Below, piece by piece: positions 38,192 through 46,738 of a stretch of 64,000 nt of DNA; positions within the stretch are counted from its first letter, which is position 1, and the number at the start of each line of letters is the position of its first letter. Under the pieces are notes generated by a model, which was given only the letters and a program-made list of their open reading frames with translations, was not told where the DNA came from and made no database searches. The position numbers and the translations under genes are program-made. Origin of the DNA: Planctomycetota bacterium (lineage in GTDB: Bacteria; Planctomycetota; UBA1135; UBA2386); contig BJHM01000001.1 of the NCBI GenBank assembly GCA_014192625.1, positions 251,725 through 315,724 on the forward strand. Direction: 5' to 3'.

Positions 38192-39646
38192 TCAGATGCG
38201 CTTTTCGTAGATCGGGCCCTTCTCAAAGTATTCGCTCTCTGAGCCAATCGCGTCGAGGTCGTATTTGCGACCCTCGAGGATCATCCGGCTTGCGACGATG
38301 CCCATTTCGAGGCTGTGATCTTGGTTGGTGTAGCGGAAGCGCCCCGGCCTGCCGAGGTAGATCAAGTTGTCGAGTTTATCGAGCCACTGCCGCACGACCT
38401 GCAGGCGCTTGTCGTAGTCCATGTCATAGACCGGATAGACGCAACTGCGCTTCATCAGATAGGCCTGCCGCACGTCCTTACGAGTGAAGAATCCCCACTT
38501 CTCGAAGTACGGCATGACCAGGTCGGTCAATTGCTCCTTCGTCATGTGCCAGACGGGATCGGTCTCAAACGCGAAGAACTCGATGAAGAAGGACGTCTTG
38601 CCCTCGGGGCACATGTCCTTGCTGAAGTTCTTCATCTCACTCGTGCGACCGAACGGGATATCTTTGTTCGGGAAGTAGATCCAGTTGTCTTTGGTGACCT
38701 GATCCTTGTCGAGCGTCAGGAACAGGTAGACCTGAGCGCGCCACTTGAGCCCGTTTGCTGCTGCCAGTACTTCCTTCGGTGGCGGTGGATCGAGTAGATC
38801 CAGGAAGCGCGTGATCGGTACGGACTCAACGACCTTGCTCGGCTTCAGGGTGCGCACGTTGCCGTCTGCAAACCGCACATCGACCTCGGTGATCTTATTG
38901 CCGTCATGTCGCACCGCCAAAGGCTCGCTGTTGGTAGCGATGGTGTTGCCGGCCTTATTGAGGTGCCGCTGAATCTCCTGATAGATCCGGCCAGTACCAA
39001 ACTGCGGGTAGAAAAACGTGTCAACCAGCGACTTTGGAGCGCCTTTGCTTTTCTCGCCGCCGAGTCCGAGCGCGTTCTTCAGAACGCTGATGAGATTGAG
39101 GCCGCTGATGCGTTGCCTAGCCCAGTCCGGATGGATCGTTCTAGCTGGGATGCCCCAGATCTTTTCCGTGTAATTGATCATGCTGAACTCGGCCAACGTG
39201 CGGCCGAAGTTCGCGACGACGTAGTCCTCGAACGTCGTCATCTTCTTCTTGAATAGTCCGTAGCACAGCCGGGCCCATGCGTAGTCAAACCCGATGCGCA
39301 TGCTCTTCCACAGCCCGATGTTCTTGAATACCTGCGCGGCCTTCACCGGATAGTCATAAAATTTGCCGTCGATAAACTGCCGGGTCAGGCGTGGCACCTG
39401 GCGCCATTCTTCTCGCAGCATGTCTTCGATGAAGTCGTAGAGATACTGGTTCTTCGAGAAGAACCGGTGCGGACCGATGTCGGTCAGAAAAACATGCTCG
39501 CCTTCCCGCATCGTCAGAGTCTTGGCGAGGCCGCCAACCTGATCGTCGCGCTCGACAATCAACGACTTCTTGCCCTTGCGCGACAGTTCCATTGCGCAAG
39601 CAAGGCCGGCTGGCCCTGCACCGAGGATGAGAATCTCTGGTTCCAT
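38192..39646 (-). CDS. FAD-dependent oxidoreductase, protoporphyrinogen oxidase/UDP-galactopyranose mutase-like
   Basis: Flavoprotein of 484 aa. The N-terminal FAD motif LILGAGPAGLACAMELSRKG is followed by the ribose-binding Glu (IVERDDQVGGLAKT). DIGPHRFFSKN, EKIWGIPA and the C-terminal FRYTNQDHSLEMGI match the amine oxidase-like family annotated as NAD(P)/FAD-dependent or protoporphyrinogen oxidase-like, also near UDP-galactopyranose mutase, in bacterial sugar and lipid loci. The precise substrate is unknown. It is encoded alone, convergent with the type III polyketide synthase (128 bp apart). A role in modifying the polyketide is possible but not shown by the sequence. Confidence 0.85.
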   Translation of the reverse strand: MEPEILILGAGPAGLACAMELSRKGKKSLIVERDDQVGGLAKTLTMREGEHVFLTDIGPHRFFSKNQYLYDFIEDMLREEWRQVPRLTRQFIDGKFYDYPVKAAQVFKNIGLWKSMRIGFDYAWARLCYGLFKKKMTTFEDYVVANFGRTLAEFSMINYTEKIWGIPARTIHPDWARQRISGLNLISVLKNALGLGGEKSKGAPKSLVDTFFYPQFGTGRIYQEIQRHLNKAGNTIATNSEPLAVRHDGNKITEVDVRFADGNVRTLKPSKVVESVPITRFLDLLDPPPPKEVLAAANGLKWRAQVYLFLTLDKDQVTKDNWIYFPNKDIPFGRTSEMKNFSKDMCPEGKTSFFIEFFAFETDPVWHMTKEQLTDLVMPYFEKWGFFTRKDVRQAYLMKRSCVYPVYDMDYDKRLQVVRQWLDKLDNLIYLGRPGRFRYTNQDHSLEMGIVASRMILEGRKYDLDAIGSESEYFEKGPIYEKRI

Positions 39647-39816
39647 GTCGAGGTTAGATTTTCGCAGGTGAGCGAGGATGCGCGCTACAGAAGCACCCTA
39701 GGATCGACGTTCTTCGGGGGGGGCTTGTAGTTGAACTTGTCGCAGCTGCTGGCGTCGATGGCATCGACTCCGTGGTGTGGCAGGCGCGCGATGTTCAGGA
39801 ATGCAGCGGCCATTCC

Positions 39817-41778
39817 TCACGTTGCCATGCTTGCTGGCAGTCGCTTCTCTGCGACCTCGATGGCCATTCGCGCGACAAAATCATCGATCGTGATGGTGCC
39901 GAGTTTTTCACCAGCTTGATTTTGTAATGCTACGCAGCCGGACTCGGCCTCTTTTGCGCCGACGACCGCGAAGTAGTTGACGCGTGCGAGTCGCGCCTCG
40001 CGCACCTTGGCGCCGAGCATGTCGGGCTTAGCGTCCACTGTAGCGCGCATCCCGAGTGCTATGAGTCGGTCGCAGATCTGCTTTGCGAGGTCGATTTGCG
40101 CGTCGCTGATCGGCAAGATGCGGACCTGCTCAGGTGCGAGCCACAATGGGAATTTGCCCTCGAAATGTTCGATCAGAATGCCGAGGAAGCGTTCGAGCGA
40201 GCCGAGGATCGCGCGGTGCAGCATCACGCAGTTGCGCTTCTGTCCGTCCTCCGCAATGTAGGTTGCGTCGAGTCGATCTTTGCCTGGCAGGTTGGGATCG
40301 AGCTGGATCGTGCCGCATTGCCAACCGCGGCCGATTGCGTCGACCAGAGTGAACTCAAGCTTGGGCCCGTAGAACGCGCCCTCACCCGGAGAGACCGTGT
40401 ATTTGAGACCGGCCGATGTGACGGCTTGGCCGAGCGCTGCTTCGGTCCGATCCCAGCTTGCATCGTCGCCGATTCGCTGTGCCGGGCGCGTCGCTAGCTT
40501 GACTGCGATCTTGTCTTTGCCGAAGCCGAAGTCCGCGTAGACATCGGTGAGCATGCGACAAAACTTGGCCACCTCGTCTTCGACCTGTGCTTCGGTGCAA
40601 AGCACGTGGCCATCGTCCTGCACGAAGCCGCGCACACGCATGATGCCATGCAGGGCACCAGACGCTTCATTGCGGCAGCACGAGCCAAACTCAGAGATTC
40701 GCAACGGCAGATCCCGGTAACTCTTCAAGCCCTGCTTGAAGATCAGGATGTGCCCGGGACAGTTCATCGGCTTGATCGCGAAGTCGCGCTTCTCGGACTC
40801 CGTTGTGAACATGTTGTCGCGATACTTTTCCCAGTGACCGCTGCGCTCCCATAGCGAACGCGCCATCACGCTGGGCGTGTGCACCTCGACATAGCCGTTT
40901 TTGCGCTGCTTCTGCCGCATGTAATCCATGAGCACCAGATAGATGGACCAGCCGTGCGGGTGCCAGAACACCTGGCCGGGGTTGTCCTCCTCGATGTGGA
41001 AGAGGTTCATCTCCTTGCCGAGTTTGCGGTGGTTGCGGCGCTTGGATTCCTCGATGCGGCGCAGGTGCGCGTCGAGGCCTTTCTGGTCGGCAAAGCAGGT
41101 GCCGTACACTCGCGTCAGTTGATCGCTGGTTTGATCGCCGTGCCAATACGCGCCAGCGACGGACATTATTTTGCTCGCCTTGAGCCAGCCAGTTGAAGGC
41201 ACGTGTGGCCCGGCGCAGAGGTCTTCCCAATCCTGTCCTGGGTTGCCGCTGACATAAAACGACAGGCTGCTCGAGCCATTTTTGAGGGCGCGTTCGGCGT
41301 TGTCGCGTTTGTAAATGTCGCCTGCCGTGCGCGCGAGGCCTTCTGCGGCAGACACATCGCAGCGGACGAACGGCCGGTTGGCCGCGATGATCTCCTGCAT
41401 CTTGGCTTCAATCGCGGGGAAGTCCGTCTCTGAGATCGCACGCGGGGTTTTTAAGTCATAGAAAAACCCTTCGTCAATCGGCGGCCCATAGGCGAGTCGT
41501 GTGCCAGGCAACAGCGTGCTGATCGCCTCGGCGAGCACGTGTGCGGCGCTGTGGCGCAGCAGGTAGAGCGCGTCCGGGTCTTCGTTATTTGCGGTGATGA
41601 TTTTGATCGCGCAGTCGCGGTCGACCAGCCTCATGAGATCGCGAATCTCGGTGCCGTCGATCTTGATGCCGATCGCGCGCTTTGCGAGACCTGGACCGAT
41701 GGCTGCCGCGACCTGATGACCGGTCACGGGGTTTTGAAACTCAAGGACTTTGCCGTCTGGAAGGGTTATGCGTGGCAT
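39817..41778 (-). CDS. thrS: Threonyl-tRNA synthetase
   Basis: Charges tRNA-Thr. The protein has 653 aa with the full bacterial domain set: N-terminal TGS domain (1-62), editing domain with HSAAHVLAEA (the HxxxH of the HxxxH...C site), class II catalytic core with GSCCRNEASGALHG (motif 2 region) and zinc ligands in MNCPGH and later His residues, and the anticodon-binding domain (about 545-645). The start MPRITLPDGK (41776-41778) begins the TGS domain; seven upstream in-frame residues are left out. It stands divergent from the mutarotase gene, with 112 bp between. The usual partners infC/rpmI/rplT are not next to it. Confidence 0.97.
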   Translation of the reverse strand: MPRITLPDGKVLEFQNPVTGHQVAAAIGPGLAKRAIGIKIDGTEIRDLMRLVDRDCAIKIITANNEDPDALYLLRHSAAHVLAEAISTLLPGTRLAYGPPIDEGFFYDLKTPRAISETDFPAIEAKMQEIIAANRPFVRCDVSAAEGLARTAGDIYKRDNAERALKNGSSSLSFYVSGNPGQDWEDLCAGPHVPSTGWLKASKIMSVAGAYWHGDQTSDQLTRVYGTCFADQKGLDAHLRRIEESKRRNHRKLGKEMNLFHIEEDNPGQVFWHPHGWSIYLVLMDYMRQKQRKNGYVEVHTPSVMARSLWERSGHWEKYRDNMFTTESEKRDFAIKPMNCPGHILIFKQGLKSYRDLPLRISEFGSCCRNEASGALHGIMRVRGFVQDDGHVLCTEAQVEDEVAKFCRMLTDVYADFGFGKDKIAVKLATRPAQRIGDDASWDRTEAALGQAVTSAGLKYTVSPGEGAFYGPKLEFTLVDAIGRGWQCGTIQLDPNLPGKDRLDATYIAEDGQKRNCVMLHRAILGSLERFLGILIEHFEGKFPLWLAPEQVRILPISDAQIDLAKQICDRLIALGMRATVDAKPDMLGAKVREARLARVNYFAVVGAKEAESGCVALQNQAGEKLGTITIDDFVARMAIEVAEKRLPASMAT

Positions 41779-41890
41779 GGGCGTTAGCTCAGCGGGCAAA
41801 GGCTACGGCACCGGGGAAGCAGATGTCGAGCGTGGCAACGCCGCTGAGTGCAGATGAAGGCGAGTCGCATGGGGCGTATTGTTTGCGCCC

Positions 41891-42715
41891 ATGAGTGAAC
41901 TCGCGTTTATCCAGCTGCCGCGCGGTGAGGTTTGCCTGCAGGGCGCGCATGCAACGAAGTGGCGCACTGAAGATGGCCGTGATGTCTTGTTCGCATCCAG
42001 TAAGCCTCGTTCTGCCGTTGGCACACCGATTCGCGGTGGCGTGCCGCTCGTGTTCCCGTGGTTTGGTGACGACCCTGAAGGCCGCGGCCGGCCGGCACAC
42101 GGTTTTGCGCGGCGCGTGCCGTGGCGGCTCGATCAAGCTCAGACGGACTTAGGCAAGGGCCGCATCGTAATGACGCTCGGCGATGAAGCGGCATCGCGCG
42201 CGATCTGGCCGCATGCATTTGCACTGCGGGCGCAGCTCGATTTTGGCGTCGAGTTCTCGATTGCGCTCACGGTCACCAACCAAGATCGCGTGCCGTTCCG
42301 CTTCGAAGCTTTGTTCCATACGTATCTCGCGGTTGGTGACGCGCGCAAATGCGAGGTTCGCGGACTTCGCGGCGTTCGCTATTACGACAAGCTCGCGGGC
42401 AATATGGGCGCGACGCAAACGGATGAGCTGCTGCGATTCGCCGGTGAATGTGATCGCACCTACGTCAAGAATGAGTCTGCGTGCACGTTGTTCGATCCGG
42501 TGTTGCAACGCACACTCACTGTGCGGCAGGAAAACGCTCCGTCGACGGTGGTGTGGAATCCGTGGATTGAAAAGACTAAGCGGCTGTCCGATCTCGGCGC
42601 GGATGACTGGCAGCGGTTTGTCTGCATCGAGTCGGGCTGTGTCATGGACGACGCCGTCACGTTGGCGCCGGGTGCCAGTCATCACCTGTGCGTGCGGATC
42701 ACGAGTTCGAACTGA
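41891..42715 (+). CDS. D-hexose-6-phosphate mutarotase (aldose 1-epimerase family)
   Basis: Galactose mutarotase-like enzyme of 274 aa matching the YeaD/hexose-6-phosphate epimerase group. GGVPLVFPWFGDD supplies the arginine- and phosphate-site region, HGFARRVPW carries the catalytic His, and the catalytic Glu is expected in the C-terminal FVCIESG. It interconverts alpha and beta anomers of glucose 6-phosphate and similar sugars in the cytoplasm. ATG at 41891 is preferred over one four codons upstream. It converges with the VF530 gene, the two stop codons lying back to back (42715/42716). Confidence 0.9.
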   Translation: MSELAFIQLPRGEVCLQGAHATKWRTEDGRDVLFASSKPRSAVGTPIRGGVPLVFPWFGDDPEGRGRPAHGFARRVPWRLDQAQTDLGKGRIVMTLGDEAASRAIWPHAFALRAQLDFGVEFSIALTVTNQDRVPFRFEALFHTYLAVGDARKCEVRGLRGVRYYDKLAGNMGATQTDELLRFAGECDRTYVKNESACTLFDPVLQRTLTVRQENAPSTVVWNPWIEKTKRLSDLGADDWQRFVCIESGCVMDDAVTLAPGASHHLCVRITSSN

Positions 42716-43087
42716 CTATTCGATTGCTGGCGCTCTCGGCTGTGGCGGAGGCAGCTCCTGCGTTGGCGGCGGGTCCAACTCCTGCTCCTTCGCTGGTTCC
42801 TGCGCTGGCTCAAGGCCTGGCTGTTGCTCAAGTGCTGCCACTTGTTCGTGCCGCCGCTCCTGCTCAAGCTCATCGCAGAGCACGCCGAGGTATAGTTCTT
42901 CTACCTTCACTCGCGCCCAGGGCACTTTGCGTAGGAACTTCAGCGACGAGCCGACACTGGGATCAAACTTGAAGCAGTTGACGTTGATCGCGCGCGCCAT
43001 TTCCGTGTAGCCAAGTCGCTCAACGAGATATTCGATCATCGTTTCGAGCGTGACGCCGTGCAGCGGGTTGTTGGGTTGGGGTTTCAC
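42716..43087 (-). CDS. VF530 (DUF2132) family protein
   Basis: Small protein of 123 aa. The first about 75 residues are the VF530 domain (NPLHGVTLETMIEYLVERLG, INVNCFKFDPSVGSSLKFLR, KTPWAR-like VPWARVKVEELY), a compact DNA-binding helical fold related to the SAP/HeH type. The last 45 residues are a low-complexity Glu/Pro/Gln-rich tail not found in the core family. The domain is widespread but without a defined cellular role. The stop codon abuts that of the mutarotase gene. Confidence 0.85.
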   Translation of the reverse strand: MKPQPNNPLHGVTLETMIEYLVERLGYTEMARAINVNCFKFDPSVGSSLKFLRKVPWARVKVEELYLGVLCDELEQERRHEQVAALEQQPGLEPAQEPAKEQELDPPPTQELPPPQPRAPAIE

Positions 43088-43286
43088 GGGAGGAGGAGTT
43101 CGCGGGCGTACAGGCTGAGTGCAAAGCGCAGCAGCCTTGGCTCTGGCACGTCGAGTGGCCTGAAATGCGCAGGACTTCGTGCCGTCGAAAGCCTAACCAA
43201 AAGCCGCCAATAAGTGGCTCACTTCTGTGGCGCTGCGGGTTGTTGCCGCGCTCCTACGCAGAGGGCCGATGTCTTGCCGCAGCGCA

Positions 43287-44000
43287 TCAGCGTTGGACGA
43301 TTTTGCCCAGTGCCGTGAGCCATGCGAGCACCTCCACTTTAGTCGGTCGCGCACGCCGAAACGGCTGCGACAACTGGGCCAACGCAGTCTTTTCCCGGTG
43401 GGCCGAAGCCCACGCAGAGGTGGCTAGTGCGGTGGCGAGCTTTTGCTCAAACATGATCAACAGCGCATCGGTTGCCAGCTCGGCACTCATGGCACCCATG
43501 TCTTGCTGCTGGTCCGTGCAACTACTGCTAGCAGCAAGGAAAAGCTCATACGCGTAGAGCAGCACTGCTTGCGCGAGGTTGAGTGAGGACTGCTCGGGCG
43601 ACGTAGCGATGGTCGAAACGTCGTGGCAGCGCAGTAGCTCGAGGTTGTCGAGCCCGCTGTTCTCGTCGCCGAACAGCAGCGTCGGGGCACCGCGTTCTAG
43701 GGCTTCGGCAGCAAGTTCGCGCGGCGAGAGGATGCGCTGTCCTGGTCGTGCGCGGTTGGTCGTGCCGACAATCCAGGTTGCTTCGGCGAGCGCTGCGTCG
43801 AGGCTTTGCGTCTGCAGCGTCGCGTTCAGCACATCGTCGGCCTTGACCGCCATGCGAAAAGCATCGCTCCAAGAACCGATTTCGGAATCGACCAAGGTGA
43901 GCCGATGGATGCCGAAATTTTTCAATGCACGCGCGACGCCGCCTAGGTTGAGCGCGCGACGCGGTCGTATCAGCACGATGTGGGTTGCGGCGAGCAGCAT
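43287..44000 (-). CDS. TrmJ-like tRNA/rRNA methyltransferase (SpoU/TrmH family)
   Basis: SPOUT-class RNA 2'-O-ribose methyltransferase of 237 aa. It begins IVLIRPRRALNLGGVARALKNFG (the NxG motif 1 with catalytic Arg nearby) and contains motif 2 LLFGDENSGLDN and motif 3 SSLNLAQAVLLYAYEL, which form the trefoil knot SAM site. Order and length fit TrmJ, which methylates the ribose at tRNA position 32. The C-terminal about 80 residues are an Ala-rich helical tail. ATG at 43998-44000 is chosen because motif 1 follows at once. It is divergent from the esterase gene. Confidence 0.88.
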   Translation of the reverse strand: MLLAATHIVLIRPRRALNLGGVARALKNFGIHRLTLVDSEIGSWSDAFRMAVKADDVLNATLQTQSLDAALAEATWIVGTTNRARPGQRILSPRELAAEALERGAPTLLFGDENSGLDNLELLRCHDVSTIATSPEQSSLNLAQAVLLYAYELFLAASSSCTDQQQDMGAMSAELATDALLIMFEQKLATALATSAWASAHREKTALAQLSQPFRRARPTKVEVLAWLTALGKIVQR

Positions 44001-44116
44001 GCAGGCTCGGATCGTCCGGCTGACGCGCGCGCCGTCAAGCGGGCGCTGGTGGCGATGCATCGCTGGCCTTCACACAGAGCAACGCGCACCATGTGTGGAA
44101 CTCAATGAGGTGTTCC

Positions 44117-45046
44117 ATGGTGCATGTGCGGACGTGGTCAGTGCTCTGCCTATTACTTTGTGCCTGCGCTGTGCCAATAGCGCAAACAAGCGTGCCGCCC
44201 GCGAGTCCCGCAGCAGATTTGTGGCCACGCGATCGCTTTCCCGATGGTGCCCCGCTCGCTCTTGGCAACGGGCCGGAAGATCGGCCCGCTATCACGCCCT
44301 ACCTCGCTTCCGGTACAGATCTGCATCCTGCGATCCTCGTCTGTCCAGGTGGAGGCTATGGCTTTCTCGCCAATGATCACGAGGGGCGCGCGATCGGCGT
44401 GTGGTGTCAGCAGCACAACATCAGTGCCTTCGTGCTGAGTTACCGCATCGCGCCAAAGTATCACCATCCATGTCCCATGCTCGACGTGCAGCGGGCGTTG
44501 CGAACGGTGCGCGAAAGGGCGATGGAATGGCACGTTGATGCCGCGCGGATTGGTGTGATGGGGTTTTCTGCGGGCGGGCATCTTGCATCAACCGCCGCGA
44601 CATTGTTTGACGCGGGCAACGTGGACGCAGTGGATCCGATCGATCGCCAAAGCTGTCGGCCGGACTTCGCCGTGCTGGTCTATCCCGTGATCACATTTGA
44701 TAAGCCGTGGGCGCATCAAGGCTCCAAGCACAATCTGCTTGGCGACCAGAGCGACGACGCAGCGCTCGTTGCGCGGATGTCGACCGCCAACTCAGTCACG
44801 AAACTGACGCCACCGGCGTTTTTGCTGCACACCACTTTGGATCAAGTCGTCGCAGCTGAGAACAGCATCGACTTTTACTTGGCGCTGCGCCGAGTTTCGG
44901 TGCCCGCCGAGTTGCACATCTTTGAACGTGGCGAGCACGGCTTTGGGCTTGGTGGCAATGACCCAGTGTTGTCGGGTTGGCCCGATCTGCTGCTCGATTG
45001 GTTGCGCGTGCGCGGCGTGACGCGCAAACCGGTTGGGGCCCTTTGA
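44117..45046 (+). CDS. Secreted alpha/beta hydrolase (acetyl-xylan esterase-like)
   Basis: Exported esterase of 309 aa with a signal peptide (about 1-23, ending PIAQ). The alpha/beta-hydrolase fold is seen in LVCPGGGYGFLA (oxyanion), the nucleophile elbow GFSAGGHLAS (catalytic Ser), the Asp near HTTLDQVV and the His in RGEHGFGLG. This set is typical of the BD-FAE/xylanase-lipase group that deacetylates plant and algal polysaccharides. ATG at 44117 has gagg 6-7 bp upstream, the clearest ribosome-binding site nearby; two upstream in-frame starts are possible. It converges with the berberine-bridge-type gene. Confidence 0.85.
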   Translation: MVHVRTWSVLCLLLCACAVPIAQTSVPPASPAADLWPRDRFPDGAPLALGNGPEDRPAITPYLASGTDLHPAILVCPGGGYGFLANDHEGRAIGVWCQQHNISAFVLSYRIAPKYHHPCPMLDVQRALRTVRERAMEWHVDAARIGVMGFSAGGHLASTAATLFDAGNVDAVDPIDRQSCRPDFAVLVYPVITFDKPWAHQGSKHNLLGDQSDDAALVARMSTANSVTKLTPPAFLLHTTLDQVVAAENSIDFYLALRRVSVPAELHIFERGEHGFGLGGNDPVLSGWPDLLLDWLRVRGVTRKPVGAL

Positions 45047-45120
45047 GGTAGTAGCCACCGCTCGCAAAAGCCATCGCGCACTTCATGCCGCGTGCAGCGC
45101 GCAGCAGTTCCTATTGCCGT

Positions 45121-46512
45121 TTACGGACGGACACTTTGAGGATGGCGAAAGCGGTTGTCAGGGTCGTAGCGCCGCTTGACGGCGCGCAGTCGTTCGTAGT
45201 TGCCGCCGTAGTAGGCCTGCTCCCAGTCGGTGAAGGCAATGTCTGGGTAGTTGGCGTAGTGCGACGTGATGCCGTTCACTCGCAAGATGTTCTGGGTTTT
45301 TTTGAACGCATCGAGCAGCGGCGCTTTTTGCGCGGGCTTGTCCCAGTAGGCCTGTAGCTCGCCGAGCCAAGGCCGGTCGCGGTGCGGATACGACGAGACT
45401 GCAGCGGCCGCAGGATCGGCGATCGCGCCGCCGAGAGTGTTGACTTGGAAGATCAGGCCGGGCGTTTGCAAGACCACATCGAGCGCGCCGGGCGCGGCCT
45501 TGCGCAGATCGTCGAAGTCGCGATAGAGGCCGGCGGAGGCGTTCTTGAAGGGCAGCGGACCCACTCGGCCGTAGTGTCCAACCAGCGACTTCGCGAGCGG
45601 TTGCGGTGTGCCACGTTGCGTCTCGTCGCACAGTTCGCCGAAATCGCGCAGGAAGCGTTCGACCGCTGGGCCCTCGTCGCCATGGCCAAACACCAGGACT
45701 AGCAGCGACGTATGGTTTAGCACGAACGCGCTGAAGTGGCTTGGTGGCAACTTTGCGCTGTGTTCGAACCAGGCTTCGAGCAGTTTGCTGGCGCGGGGCA
45801 GGTCGAGACCTCGCACGCGCAAGCGATGGCGCGTGCAGTTGACGGGCGCTGTGTGGGTGCGGAACACCATCTCTATGACCACGCCAAAACTGCCATTGCC
45901 GCCGCCGCGGCACGCCCACAGCAACTCTGGGTCGTCTTTCGTTGAGCGGAGTTTGCCCGCAGCGTCGATCAGGCTCAGTGCTTCGAGGCTGTCACAAGTG
46001 AGGCCTAGTTTGCGGCTGAAAAAACCATAGCCGCCGCCGAGTGCTAGCCCGGCGATGCCGACGGTCCCGCACGAACCTGCAGGTAGCAAGCGGCCGCGTG
46101 GCAGCAGTTCATCGTTGAGCTTTGCCAGAGTGCAGCCGGGCTCGACAGCGATGCGGTTGCCGTCGAGAAACTGCACGCGATCCATGCGGCTCAGGTCGAT
46201 GACAAGGCCTTTATCATTGGACGAGAATCCTTCGAAAGAATGCCCGCCACTGCGGATCGCAATGGGTAGCTGCGTCCGGTTTGCGTGTTGGACTGCGCGC
46301 ATCACGTGCGGAGGCTTGGTGCACGGTGCGATTGCCGCTGGCCGCAGATCGACACATGTGTTGTAGCGCGAGCGCAGCGATTCGTAATGCTTGTCGCCTG
46401 GCTCCACCAAAAACAGCGGATCCTGCGACTTCGCGCAGACGGCTAGTGCACCAGCCACGCCAGACGCGATCAGAAACTGCAAGCGGGTCAGCGAATCATC
46501 GTTGGGTTCCAT
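45121..46512 (-). CDS. FAD-linked oxidase, berberine bridge enzyme type
   Basis: Flavoprotein oxidase of 463 aa with a PCMH-type FAD domain and a C-terminal BBE domain (AYYGGNYERLRAVKRRYDPDN). RSGGHSFEG contains the His and GLTCDSLE the Cys that in relatives attach FAD covalently by two bonds, and both are present. A hydrophobic N-terminal segment (LQFLIASGVAGALAVCA) lies after a few polar residues and may be a signal sequence, but it lacks a twin-arginine pair. Relatives oxidise sugars, alkaloids or other secondary metabolites; the substrate here is unknown. It is convergent with the esterase and encoded alone. Confidence 0.87.
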   Translation of the reverse strand: MEPNDDSLTRLQFLIASGVAGALAVCAKSQDPLFLVEPGDKHYESLRSRYNTCVDLRPAAIAPCTKPPHVMRAVQHANRTQLPIAIRSGGHSFEGFSSNDKGLVIDLSRMDRVQFLDGNRIAVEPGCTLAKLNDELLPRGRLLPAGSCGTVGIAGLALGGGYGFFSRKLGLTCDSLEALSLIDAAGKLRSTKDDPELLWACRGGGNGSFGVVIEMVFRTHTAPVNCTRHRLRVRGLDLPRASKLLEAWFEHSAKLPPSHFSAFVLNHTSLLVLVFGHGDEGPAVERFLRDFGELCDETQRGTPQPLAKSLVGHYGRVGPLPFKNASAGLYRDFDDLRKAAPGALDVVLQTPGLIFQVNTLGGAIADPAAAAVSSYPHRDRPWLGELQAYWDKPAQKAPLLDAFKKTQNILRVNGITSHYANYPDIAFTDWEQAYYGGNYERLRAVKRRYDPDNRFRHPQSVRP

Positions 46513-46738
46513 GCGGCTGCTATCTCACCATCGCGTGCGACAGTTCGTTCGGCAACTAAGTTTGACCATGAGTGTCCTTGCTAGCCCACTTTGGTTGCAG
46601 CACCAAGGGCGTGCAATGCATGGCGCGCGCAGTAGCAATCGCATCGCAACCATGACCGGTAGCGGCAGAGTTTGCCGGCGCACGGGCCGCGTTTTGAGCC
46701 CTGCGCAGTTGGAGCGCGGCACTCGTTGCAGCGATGAG